From CAWCPR01 sp963797475 (GTDB lineage Bacteria > Chloroflexota > Anaerolineae > Anaerolineales > UBA4823): 64,000 nt of DNA. The translations under genes and the position numbers were made by a program. Under the pieces are notes generated by a model that was given only the letters and a program-made list of their open reading frames with translations, searched no databases and was not told where the DNA came from. The stretch covers positions 62,001 to 126,000 of the forward strand of contig CAWCPR010000001.1 of the NCBI GenBank assembly GCA_963797475.1, written 5' to 3'. Shown piece after piece: positions 42,568 through 50,960 of the stretch (positions within the stretch are counted from its first letter, which is position 1; each line of letters opens with the position of its first letter).

Positions 42568-44635
42568 ATTTGCCGACCTCGAATTGGGCCTGCTGCCCCA
42601 GGAACCGGGCAGCTACCGCCTCGATTTCCGCTTCGAGCTTCCCGATAGCGAAACCGATCTGCGCTCGGCGAAGATGGTCGCCGAGATCAGCCCGGATGCA
42701 CTGCTGCGCTTCCTGCCCGGCGAGGCGGAGTACGGCAGAGCGCTCACCCAGGCGCTCTTTCAGGACCCCGAGCTCAAGGAGAAATTCGCCGCGGCCCTGG
42801 CGGTCTGCCAGCAGAACGATCTCGCCTTGCGCCTGCGCCTGGTGATCGACGGGCGAGCGCCGGAGCTGCACGACCTGATCTGGGAATCGCTGCGCAACCC
42901 GCTGGACGATACCCCCCTGGCCACCAGCCAGAACATCTGCTTTTCACGCTACCTGGGCGGCAAGGACTGGCGACCAATGCCACTGCGCCGCCAGTCGCGC
43001 ATGTTCGCCCTGGTCGCCGTCGCCGCCCCGGACGACCTGGAAGACTTCCACCTGGCGCCGATCGACGCTGAAGCCGAGGTCGCCCGCGCCCGCGCCGCGC
43101 TGGGAAACATCCCGCTGACCACCCTGGGCCGCAAAGCCGGCGGCGACCCGGCTACCTTGAACAACCTGGCGCGGCTGCTCAGCCAGCGAAAGGCAGGCGG
43201 GCACAGCCACTTCGATATCCTGTATCTGATCTGCCACGGCAGCCTGCAGCGCGGCGAAGCCTGGCTGTGGCTCGAAGATGAGGCCGGGAAGGCCGCCCGG
43301 GTCTCCGGGAGCGAGCTGGCGACTCGCATCCAGGAGCTGCCGGAGGCGCCCATGCTGGTCGTGCTGGCGTCCTGCGAAAGCGCCGGCAGCGCCCAGGGCC
43401 GCGCCCTGGCTGCCCTGGGCCCCAACATCGCCCAGGCCGGCGCGCCGGCTGTGCTGGCCATGCAAGGCAAGATCAGCCAGGAGACCAGCGCCCGCTTCAC
43501 GGGTGCCTTTTTCCGCTCCCTGGCGGACCAAGGCGTGGTCGACCTGGCGGCAAGCGTTGCCCGCGGCGAGGTCAGGGACCGGGACGATTACTGGATGCCG
43601 GCTTTGTTCATGCGCCTGCGCAGCGGGCGCATCTGGTACCAACCCGGCTTTGCGGGGGACAGCTCCGACCTGGTCATCTGGGATGGCTTGCAGACATTCG
43701 TAGAGGAAAAGCTGTGCACCGCGATCCTGGGCCCGGAGCTGGCCAGGCCTTTGCTGGGCGACGAGCGCGAGATCGCCCTGAAATGGGCCGACAGCCATGG
43801 CTACCCCCTGGCTTTCCAGGACCGGGGTGATTTATCCCGCGTGGCGCAGTACGTGGCCACCAACCAGAAAATTCGCTATCTGCGCATCGCCTATTACAAA
43901 GCCTTGCGGGAGGGACTGCTGGAACGCCTGCAAGATCCCCTGCCTGAAAATCTCGGGGATCCCGAACAATGGAAGCCGGATGACCTGCTGCAGGCGCTGG
44001 AGCTGTCCGCGGCTGCCCGCTGGACGGAGGCCGCCGAAAACCCGTACCGCCTGCTGGCCCAATTGGGCTTGAAAATCTACATCACCGCCGGCCAGGACGA
44101 CCTGCTGTGCCAGGCGCTCAAAGAACGCGACGGCGACATCCAACCTGAGACGCGCATGTGCCCCTGGAACGAGGCGGTGCGCCTCGACCCGAGTCTGTGG
44201 ATGTATGACGACGAGCCCACACCCGAGAAACCACTGATCTACCATTTGTACGGCCATTACAGCCAGCCGGCTTCGCTGGTGCTGACCGAAGACGATTATT
44301 TCGACTACATGATCAGCATGACCGTCCACCGCGACCTGATCCCGGATTCGGTCAGCGCCGCCCTGGCCAATTCGGCCCTGCTGTTCCTCGGCTTCCAGTT
44401 GGAAGACTGGCAGTTCCGGGTCTTTTTCCGCATGGTCATGAACCAGCCGGGAGCCCAGGGGCTGGAGCAGTTCAGCCACGTGGCGGCCCAGATCGCGCCG
44501 CTGGAAGGGACCATCCAGGACGCCGAGCGCGCCCGCCGCTACCTGCAGCGCTACTTCATGTCGGACCGCAAACAGATCGACCTGTACTGGGGGACCAGCA
44601 TCGATTTCCTGCAAGACCTGGTTAGACGCCTGTGA
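42554..44635 (+). CDS. CHAT protease - SIR2-like fusion protein
   Basis: 693 residues. An N-terminal strand-rich domain (1-140, LRLVIDGRAPELHDLIWESL) like that of the CHAT-NACHT protein at 1-4.5 kb, then a CHAT domain (about 145-365) with His228 (LICHGSL) and Cys274 (LASCESAG). From ~370 to the end is a SIR2-like domain: LIYHLYGHYSQPASLVLTED, DYFDYMI and ALLFLGFQLEDWQFRV are typical of the SIR2_2-type group. It has YITAGQDDLL where SIR2 proteins have 'TTNYD', and Tyr566 in HLYG where the catalytic His of HG sits. NAD cleavage is therefore uncertain. The C-terminal part could instead bind NAD or ADP-ribose. No membrane segment. Start overlaps the cyclase gene; the STAND-WD40 gene follows 15 bp later. 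Confidence 0.88.
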   Translation: MPPRKFADLELGLLPQEPGSYRLDFRFELPDSETDLRSAKMVAEISPDALLRFLPGEAEYGRALTQALFQDPELKEKFAAALAVCQQNDLALRLRLVIDGRAPELHDLIWESLRNPLDDTPLATSQNICFSRYLGGKDWRPMPLRRQSRMFALVAVAAPDDLEDFHLAPIDAEAEVARARAALGNIPLTTLGRKAGGDPATLNNLARLLSQRKAGGHSHFDILYLICHGSLQRGEAWLWLEDEAGKAARVSGSELATRIQELPEAPMLVVLASCESAGSAQGRALAALGPNIAQAGAPAVLAMQGKISQETSARFTGAFFRSLADQGVVDLAASVARGEVRDRDDYWMPALFMRLRSGRIWYQPGFAGDSSDLVIWDGLQTFVEEKLCTAILGPELARPLLGDEREIALKWADSHGYPLAFQDRGDLSRVAQYVATNQKIRYLRIAYYKALREGLLERLQDPLPENLGDPEQWKPDDLLQALELSAAARWTEAAENPYRLLAQLGLKIYITAGQDDLLCQALKERDGDIQPETRMCPWNEAVRLDPSLWMYDDEPTPEKPLIYHLYGHYSQPASLVLTEDDYFDYMISMTVHRDLIPDSVSAALANSALLFLGFQLEDWQFRVFFRMVMNQPGAQGLEQFSHVAAQIAPLEGTIQDAERARRYLQRYFMSDRKQIDLYWGTSIDFLQDLVRRL

Positions 44636-44650
44636 GCCCCCCACCGGACG

Positions 44651-47600
44651 GTGCGCTTGAATGAGACGCCAGAAAACCCCGCCAATCCGTTCGTCGGGCC
44701 GCGCGCCATCGAGTACGGCGAGCCAATTTTCGGCCGCCAGAACGAAACCCGCAAGCTGACCAACCTGATCCTGGCCAACCGCATCCTGCTGTTGTATTCG
44801 CCCTCCGGAGCGGGAAAGTCGTCCCTGATCCAGGCCGCCTTGCTGCCGCGCCTGGAAGGGCGCAACTTTCTGGTTCTCCCGATCATGCGGGTCAACCTGG
44901 CGCCGCCAATTGCGCTTGAAAACTCGGCGGGTATAAACCACCCGGCTGGGTTTAACCGCTATATTTTCAGCGTCTTGACTTCGCTGGAGGAAGGGCAGCC
45001 CGCAGAAGAACGCCTGCCGGTCGAAGCGCTGGCGGGCATGAGCTTCGACCAGTACCTGCAGCGTTACGAAAGCAGCCGCATCCTGTTGATCTTCGACCAG
45101 TTCGAAGAGATCCTGACCGCCGACCCGCTGGACCGGGAGGCGAAAAACGCCTTCTTCGAGCAGGTTGGGGAAGCGCTGGCTACGCCCAACCGTTGGGCCT
45201 TGTTTGCCATCCGCGAGGATTATTTGGGGGCTATGGAGCCTTACCAGCTCCTGGTGCCGACCCGCTTTAAATTCACCTTCCGGCTGGACCTGCTGGAGAA
45301 GGAAGCCGCCCGCGAAGTCATCCAAAGCACAGCCGCCCAGGGAGGCGTGGATTTCAAAGCGGATGCCGCCAGCCGGCTGGTGGACGATCTGGCCGAGGTC
45401 AAGGTCCAACTGGCGGACGGCAGCCTGGAAGCGCGCACCGGCGATTACGTCGAGCCGGTCCACCTGCAGGTGGTGTGCAGCCACCTGTGGGAGAAGCGCA
45501 ACCCGGGCGCGGCCGAGATCACGGCGGACGAGATCGCCGAAATCGGGGGCGTGGACGAATCGCTGGCTTTTTATTACGACCAAAGGGTCGCCCAGGTCGC
45601 CCAGGAGAGCGGGGTGAGCCAGCGGTTGATCCGTTCCTGGTTCGAAAACGAGCTGATCAGCGAAAGCGGCATTCGCAGCCCGGTGCTGATGGAGCCGGGG
45701 AGCAGCGCCGGCCTGGCCAACGCTGCCATCCTGAAGCTGGTGGACGCCCACCTGGTGCGGCGCGATGCGCGCCAGAGCGCCACCTGGTTCGAGCTGGCCC
45801 ACGACCGGCTGATCGCCCCCATCCGGCGCAGCAACAGCCTGTGGTTCGAGCGCAATCTGAGCGTGCTCCAGCGCCAGGCCGCCCGCTGGCAGCAGGAAAA
45901 CCGCCCGGACCACCTGCTGCTGCGCGGCGAGACCCTGGCAAGCGAGGAGACCTGGGCCGCCGGCCACCCGGACGAGATGACCCAGGAAGACCGGGCTTTT
46001 CTGGAGGCCAGCCAGGCCCTGCGCCAGAAAGAGGAGGCCGCCCAGCGCCTGGAAGCCGAGATGCGCCGCTCGCGCCTCCAGCGCCGCTTCCTGATCGTGG
46101 TCATTACGCTGCTGGTCGCAGCGGTCATATTCGGGGTCTTTGCATTTATTCAGACAATTAACGCTGCTAATCAGGCTGCCGCGAACGCCGCCCTGGCGTT
46201 CCAGAACCAAAATATTGCCAAGACGGCCCAAAATGCAGAAGGCGCAGCGCTGACGGCGGAAGCCGCGGCGCGCAGCCAGCAAGCCAACGCCGAATCAGCC
46301 CGGGCGACGGCCGACGTCCTGCGGGTGACCGCCGAAGCCGGGGCGACTGCCGAGGCCGATCAGCGCCTGCAAGCGGACAACGCCAAGAAGATCGCCCAGC
46401 AGCAGGCATCCCTATCTCTGGCCCGCCAGATGGCGGCCCAGGGGCGCAACTACCTGAGTGTGGACACCCGCATCGCCGCCCAGTTTGCGCTGGAATCTAA
46501 CCTCATCACCCGCACCTGGGAGAGTAGCAGCCTGCTACTCGACCTGGTTTTGGGCACGACTGGAGACGCCATACAGGAATACGGCCCGCCGATCCCCTCC
46601 CAGGAAGGCGCCATCTTTTCCATCGCCCTCAGCCCGGACCGCCAGCGGCTGGCCTGGGGCACGCTGAATGGCTACGTGGCGGTCTGGAATTACCAGGAGG
46701 GCCGCATGGAGTGGCGCCAGGCAAAACATAACGGCAATGTCCTCAGCCTGGCCTTCAGCCCGGACGGCAAATGGCTGGCCTCAGGCGGGGTGAACCCGGA
46801 ATTGAACATCTGGGATGTCGCCAATGGGACGGTGGTCGCCAGGTTGAACGTCACCAACCGGGTTTACGGCCTGGATTTCCACCCGAGCCAGCCCTGGCTG
46901 GCAGCCGTCAACTTGAACGAGATCCGCATTTACGACACGAACACCTGGACCGAAATCCCGGCGATGCGCTACCCAACCGAACCGGATTGGATCCAGGATA
47001 TCACCTGGTCGCCGGACGGCAGCCTGCTCGCATCGGCCGAATTTGCGGATGAAAACCCGCCCAACAACGGGATCGTGGTCTGGGATGCGAGCACACAACA
47101 GCATAAACTCTCCTTTCCGAATAATTTCAGCCTGTACAGCCTTTCCTGGTCTGCGGAGGGGGACTTTGTGGCAGCCGGCAGCACAGATGGGAGGGTCATT
47201 GTCGGGAATATGCGCACCGGAAAGGAAGTCCCAACCGGCATCGCCTCTACCGGTCAGGACGTGCGCGGGGTGGCCTTCAGCCCGGATGGCAAGGTCTTCG
47301 TTAGCGGCGGGGAGGACCAGGCCATCAGCCTGTTTTCAACCAACGGGTATACACCCATCGGGCAGCTCAAACTGGATGACCCGCCGCGGCTCATTTACGA
47401 TCTCGAGTTTCCACCGCTGCGAGGCGCCAACCTGCTGGCTGCCGCCCAGAATAACTTTAATACGGCCAGCTACAACGTCGGGCTGTACCTGATCGCCCCC
47501 GAAAACCCGCTCAGCAGCGAGTTGTCCAGCGGGCAAGGGGCCGTACGCGGCGCGGCCGCGCTGCCGGACGGCGGGTTACGGCTGCTGAGGGTGGAGCCCG

Positions 47601-48427
47601 GGCGGCTCTCCGTCAGCGAGCTGGACGCCAATGCCCAGGCCGCGGCGGGTGAGCGGGTTATTTTCGATCTAGCGGGGGTTTACACGACGACCGCCCTATC
47701 CACCGAGGGGGATTACCTGGCGCTGCAGGATGAGAACCGGGTGGTGTTGGTGTACGCCCTGCCTTCCGGAGAACCGGTCGAGAGCTACCCGCAAGACGGA
47801 GCGGTCAACGGCCTGACGTTCAGCGCGGGCAGCTCAGTGTTAGCCATTGGCGATCCCCTGGAAATCCGCTTCCAGAAAGGGAACCCGGGCTCTTCCTTTT
47901 CAGGCTTACCGCCGGTCCAGCGAGCCGCCGGCTTCGGCCTGAGCGCGCTGGCCTTCAAGCCGCCGTCCGGCCCTTTCTTCCTGGCGCCCGGCGGCGACCT
48001 GGCTTCCGGCTATACGGATGGGAGCATTCGCTTGTGGAACCTGGATCCGTCTGCCAGCCGGGCCTTCGGCGGCGTCCCGGTTGAATTCAACCGCCACACG
48101 AGCCCGGTCACCAGCCTGGCCTTCAGCCCGGATGGAAGGCTCATGGCCTCCGGCAGCAGCGACAACACCCTGATCCTATGGGACCTGGAGACCCGCCAGC
48201 CGGTCGGCTCGCCGCTGGCCGGCGCTCGGTTTGGCGTGACCGCCCTGGCTTTCCGGGATGACGATACGTTATTGGCCGGCTACGAAGACGGGCGTCTGCT
48301 GGAATGGGACCTGCGCCTACAGCGCTGGGTCGAGATCGCCTGCGGGCTGGCGGGAGAGCCGCTGTCTAGAGATGAGCAGGCGCAGTATTTTCCCAATTTA
48401 GAATACCGAAATGTGTGCGGGCAATAA
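44651..48427 (+). CDS. nSTAND ATPase - transmembrane - WD40 protein
   Basis: 1258 residues, GTG start at 44651 (TTG at 44657 is an alternative). Residues ~12-410 are an nSTAND1-type ATPase: NPFVGPRAIEYGEPIFGRQN, Walker A 51-58 (PSGAGKSS), Walker B near 145-152 (LLIFDQFEE). A transmembrane helix lies at ~480-502 (FLIVVITLLVAAVIFGVF), followed by an Ala/Gln/Asn-rich coiled coil (~505-600). From ~650 to the end come WD40 repeats (LAFSPDGKWLASGG, SPVTSLAFSPDGRLMASGSS, NTLILWD) that probably form one or two propellers. With a positive-in N-side the ATPase would be cytosolic and the propeller outside, an arrangement suited to sensing surface events (inference). Last gene of the three-gene operon. 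Confidence 0.9.
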   Translation: MRLNETPENPANPFVGPRAIEYGEPIFGRQNETRKLTNLILANRILLLYSPSGAGKSSLIQAALLPRLEGRNFLVLPIMRVNLAPPIALENSAGINHPAGFNRYIFSVLTSLEEGQPAEERLPVEALAGMSFDQYLQRYESSRILLIFDQFEEILTADPLDREAKNAFFEQVGEALATPNRWALFAIREDYLGAMEPYQLLVPTRFKFTFRLDLLEKEAAREVIQSTAAQGGVDFKADAASRLVDDLAEVKVQLADGSLEARTGDYVEPVHLQVVCSHLWEKRNPGAAEITADEIAEIGGVDESLAFYYDQRVAQVAQESGVSQRLIRSWFENELISESGIRSPVLMEPGSSAGLANAAILKLVDAHLVRRDARQSATWFELAHDRLIAPIRRSNSLWFERNLSVLQRQAARWQQENRPDHLLLRGETLASEETWAAGHPDEMTQEDRAFLEASQALRQKEEAAQRLEAEMRRSRLQRRFLIVVITLLVAAVIFGVFAFIQTINAANQAAANAALAFQNQNIAKTAQNAEGAALTAEAAARSQQANAESARATADVLRVTAEAGATAEADQRLQADNAKKIAQQQASLSLARQMAAQGRNYLSVDTRIAAQFALESNLITRTWESSSLLLDLVLGTTGDAIQEYGPPIPSQEGAIFSIALSPDRQRLAWGTLNGYVAVWNYQEGRMEWRQAKHNGNVLSLAFSPDGKWLASGGVNPELNIWDVANGTVVARLNVTNRVYGLDFHPSQPWLAAVNLNEIRIYDTNTWTEIPAMRYPTEPDWIQDITWSPDGSLLASAEFADENPPNNGIVVWDASTQQHKLSFPNNFSLYSLSWSAEGDFVAAGSTDGRVIVGNMRTGKEVPTGIASTGQDVRGVAFSPDGKVFVSGGEDQAISLFSTNGYTPIGQLKLDDPPRLIYDLEFPPLRGANLLAAAQNNFNTASYNVGLYLIAPENPLSSELSSGQGAVRGAAALPDGGLRLLRVEPGRLSVSELDANAQAAAGERVIFDLAGVYTTTALSTEGDYLALQDENRVVLVYALPSGEPVESYPQDGAVNGLTFSAGSSVLAIGDPLEIRFQKGNPGSSFSGLPPVQRAAGFGLSALAFKPPSGPFFLAPGGDLASGYTDGSIRLWNLDPSASRAFGGVPVEFNRHTSPVTSLAFSPDGRLMASGSSDNTLILWDLETRQPVGSPLAGARFGVTALAFRDDDTLLAGYEDGRLLEWDLRLQRWVEIACGLAGEPLSRDEQAQYFPNLEYRNVCGQ

Positions 48428-48469
48428 ATAACCCCGATAACGCTAATCGATGATGCCTTGTTGGTTTTT

Positions 48470-50374
48470 TTATTCCTCGGAAAATATTTGTCCGTTCCGA
48501 AATCTCTCCCAATCGGTCTCAAACCAGGTTTGTACATCAGGCAAGTCTCTTTTCTCAACCCACCTTGAGCGGATTTCTGCGCCTGGATGTGCGCTTGTCT
48601 CCAGGACCTTGCTTTGATAGGCGGCGTTTTCCTTTTGCAGATCCCAATTTCCAGGCGATTTTTCCAGGAGCGCATCCCCCGCCATTTGGACTACGATACT
48701 CGAGCCCCGGCTGCCCACACCGCTTTCTAACTGGTACAAAATGGCTTCCAGGTAGACGAGATGCGCAAAGCAAAGGTGGCGCGTCCGAAGGGCGTACCAT
48801 AGACCGCCTTCGCCCGAATAGGCACAGCCTTCCTCTTGAACTTGTCTCCACTGCCGGCGCGCTTCCTGGACGCCTCGCCGGCAAGTCTCCAGGCTGCGGA
48901 CATGGGCGCCGCAAACGCTCATCCTTTGCTTCATCGCAGAAACCTCAGTTTGCCAGGAGCTGCGGCGGTTTTCTCGAGATTTTTCTACCCAAAGGAAAAG
49001 CTCGTTGGCAGTCTCTTGTGCTTTCTCCATGAATATCTCCCGGTTAACGGTCCATTCTGCATAGCGGTGAGCGATAAACGCCGCGGCTCGGAACCCACCC
49101 ACCTGGCCTGCGTTTAATGCAGTGCCTCCAGGACGGGCTACTCCGTGCGACCCATTGACTTCTCCAATCGGAAAGAGGTGGCGGATATTCTGCGATTCCC
49201 ACCAGATATTGGCTGCCAGGCCGCCATTATTGTGCTGGGCGCAGACCCGCACCTCAAGCGGTTCCTGTTGAAGATCAATCCCATGCTCCAGATAGAATAC
49301 GTAGGCGTCCGGATTCATGCTGCGCAGCCTTTGAACGGGCGTATCTGCTTTAGCATTCGATTTCTCGAGAAAAGCCAGCGCCTCAAGGTCAAGCTGTCCG
49401 GTCTCGAAAGCGCCTGGATTCTGGCGGTAGTCGAGGAACACCCGGCGGCCTTTTTGAGTCGTCTCGATATCCACCAGGAAATCCAGTATGGATGAACCAT
49501 TTATAACTTTGCGGGCGTCGAAGGGCCATTGGTAGCCTTTCAGGAAAGTTAAAGAATGGAGCCTGGAGGGCGTATCAAAAAACGCGCTCAAAAACTCACG
49601 CTCGTCCGATTGACCGTCCGAGGCGGTGCTGATAAAACGCGGGATGCACTGCATAAAGGAACCCGAGACACACCAGCGCACCTTTGTCGAGGCGATCCCA
49701 AATTGAGACTCCGGCAGATTCTGCGCTTTTGCACCGGTCATCAAGGCCAGCCCGATGCCGCCATAATGACTTTTGGGATAAACACTGTTCTCATATAGTC
49801 CTCCAGGCCCTCCAACTGCAAAAATGATGTTTTCTGCTGCGTAGACTTCAAACCCTGCTTGTGAATCGATCGTGATCACACCCGCAGCGCGCTCAGCCCC
49901 TGCCTGTTCAATCTTGATGAGCTCGACAACCTGCCGGTCCTCTTTGACAGGGATTGCCAACGTTCTCATTCTCGCGATGAGCGCCTTGCACATTTCACGA
50001 GAAGTATACGGGCCTATCGAGGTCGCCCGCCGGCGCGGGTCGTGGTCGGTTTTGTAACCGATGAATTGTCCATATTTATTTTGTGGGAACGGGATCCCGA
50101 GCTCGACCAGATGGAGGAACGCCCGGGCAGACAAACCGGCTTCCACCAAAGCCAGGTCTCCGTGCATGCTTCCGGCTGCGCAGATATCCTTCGCCATTTG
50201 ATGAATGGAGTCCGGCTCGTCGCCGCATAGAGAAAGCTTATAGTACGTCTGTTTATCGCTGCCGGTATTAACTGAAGTGCTTTTGTCCAGGCCTTCGGTG
50301 AGAATGAGGAGATCGCGGATGCCTTGATTCCAGAGCTGGACGGCCGCGTTCAGCCCGGCCGCGCCGCTTCCCAC
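48470..50374 (-). CDS. FAD-dependent fumarate reductase/succinate dehydrogenase flavoprotein-like protein
   Basis: 634 codons starting at a GTG in VGSGAAGLNAAVQL, the FAD-binding GxGxxG motif. The FRD/SDH A-subunit pattern follows: ENIIFAVGGPGGLYENSVYP, GIGLALMTGAKAQNLPESQF, EVRVCAQHNNGGLAANIWWE, LFPIGEVNGSHGVARPGGTA and LNAGQVGGFRAA. The end has a helical Arg-rich tail. A Met at 50456 in the neighbouring frame begins MSQTNILSEFIEAEG and runs into this frame near 50385, so the true N-terminus is probably upstream and lost to a frameshift. Divergent from the UxaA-type genes, with an operator between. Role inferred: oxidation of a hydroxyacid or sugar acid. Confidence 0.8.
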   Translation of the reverse strand: MGSGAAGLNAAVQLWNQGIRDLLILTEGLDKSTSVNTGSDKQTYYKLSLCGDEPDSIHQMAKDICAAGSMHGDLALVEAGLSARAFLHLVELGIPFPQNKYGQFIGYKTDHDPRRRATSIGPYTSREMCKALIARMRTLAIPVKEDRQVVELIKIEQAGAERAAGVITIDSQAGFEVYAAENIIFAVGGPGGLYENSVYPKSHYGGIGLALMTGAKAQNLPESQFGIASTKVRWCVSGSFMQCIPRFISTASDGQSDEREFLSAFFDTPSRLHSLTFLKGYQWPFDARKVINGSSILDFLVDIETTQKGRRVFLDYRQNPGAFETGQLDLEALAFLEKSNAKADTPVQRLRSMNPDAYVFYLEHGIDLQQEPLEVRVCAQHNNGGLAANIWWESQNIRHLFPIGEVNGSHGVARPGGTALNAGQVGGFRAAAFIAHRYAEWTVNREIFMEKAQETANELFLWVEKSRENRRSSWQTEVSAMKQRMSVCGAHVRSLETCRRGVQEARRQWRQVQEEGCAYSGEGGLWYALRTRHLCFAHLVYLEAILYQLESGVGSRGSSIVVQMAGDALLEKSPGNWDLQKENAAYQSKVLETSAHPGAEIRSRWVEKRDLPDVQTWFETDWERFRNGQIFSEE

Positions 50375-50461
50375 GATTAATGGTATGCACCCAGTGGACA
50401 GGCAGGGACATCCCTTCTGCTTCGATAAATTCTGAAAGAATATTGGTTTGGCTCATAGCGC

Positions 50462-50506
50462 TTGACTTTCTTTTACTCGACTGGTATACTGGAATATGGT
50501 ATACCA
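50462..50506 (+). promoter_or_regulatory. Promoter and GntR-type operator of the UxaA genes (site 1)
   Basis: TTGACT (50462-50467), 17 bp, TATACT (50485-50490). The palindrome TGGTATACTGGAATATGGTATACCA (split arms TGGTATAC and GGTATACCA, 50482-50506) covers the -10 box. It lies between the divergent flavoprotein and UxaA-type genes and could control both. Confidence 0.75.
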
Positions 50507-50619
50507 AGTATATCAGCAATCTTGTCCTTTATTCTGATGAATCTCTTTTCATCCGCCCCAGGCCTTCGGCCAGAGCAGAACGTTCAGCGCAATCCTACTC
50601 TGAATCTATCCAAACGAAC

Positions 50620-50916
50620 ATGCAAAATATGAAAAATAATAGCTCATTTAACACCAGGTCGGTCCGGCTTCACCCGGACGATACGGTCGCCTGCGCCTTG
50701 CAGCCCCTTCAAGCGGGAGAAGCAGTTCAGGTTGGCGATATTGAAGGATCCATGGCGGGGGAGATCGTCCTGCTGGAGGGGATACCGCTTGGGCATAAGT
50801 TTGCCCTTTGCCCAATCCAGGCCGGCGATGCGATCCGCAAGCATGGTGTGGTCATTGGGCGGGCGACCGCCGCGATCCCGGCCGGCGCCTGGGTCTCGGA
50901 GCATAATCTCGAGTGA
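50620..50916 (+). CDS. SAF-domain small subunit of a UxaA-type dehydratase
   Basis: 98 residues from the ATG at 50620 (ATG at 50629 also possible); the frame is open far upstream, but that part crosses the promoter and operator. Residues 15-95 form a SAF domain: TVACALQPLQAGEAVQVGD, IPLGHKFALCPIQAGDAIRK and IGRATAAIPAGAWVSEHNLE. In altronate dehydratase this is the N-terminal part; here it is a separate gene 44 bp before the large part, as in many archaeal and Chloroflexota systems and in the sulfolactate sulfo-lyase SuyA. The substrate cannot be told from this subunit. Confidence 0.88.
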   Translation: MQNMKNNSSFNTRSVRLHPDDTVACALQPLQAGEAVQVGDIEGSMAGEIVLLEGIPLGHKFALCPIQAGDAIRKHGVVIGRATAAIPAGAWVSEHNLE

Positions 50917-50960
50917 ACCGTTACCATGAATGATTTTACATTTCAAAAAAGGAAGCACCG

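Noticed and set aside
43832..46282. 816-codon minus-strand open frame over the CHAT-SIR2 and STAND genes
   Set aside because: Antisense to two well-supported genes with clear motifs; composition is that of a shadow frame.
50380..50916. Long version of the SAF-domain gene starting at 50380
   Set aside because: The first 80 codons cross the promoter and operator; the SAF domain starts after the ATG at 50620.
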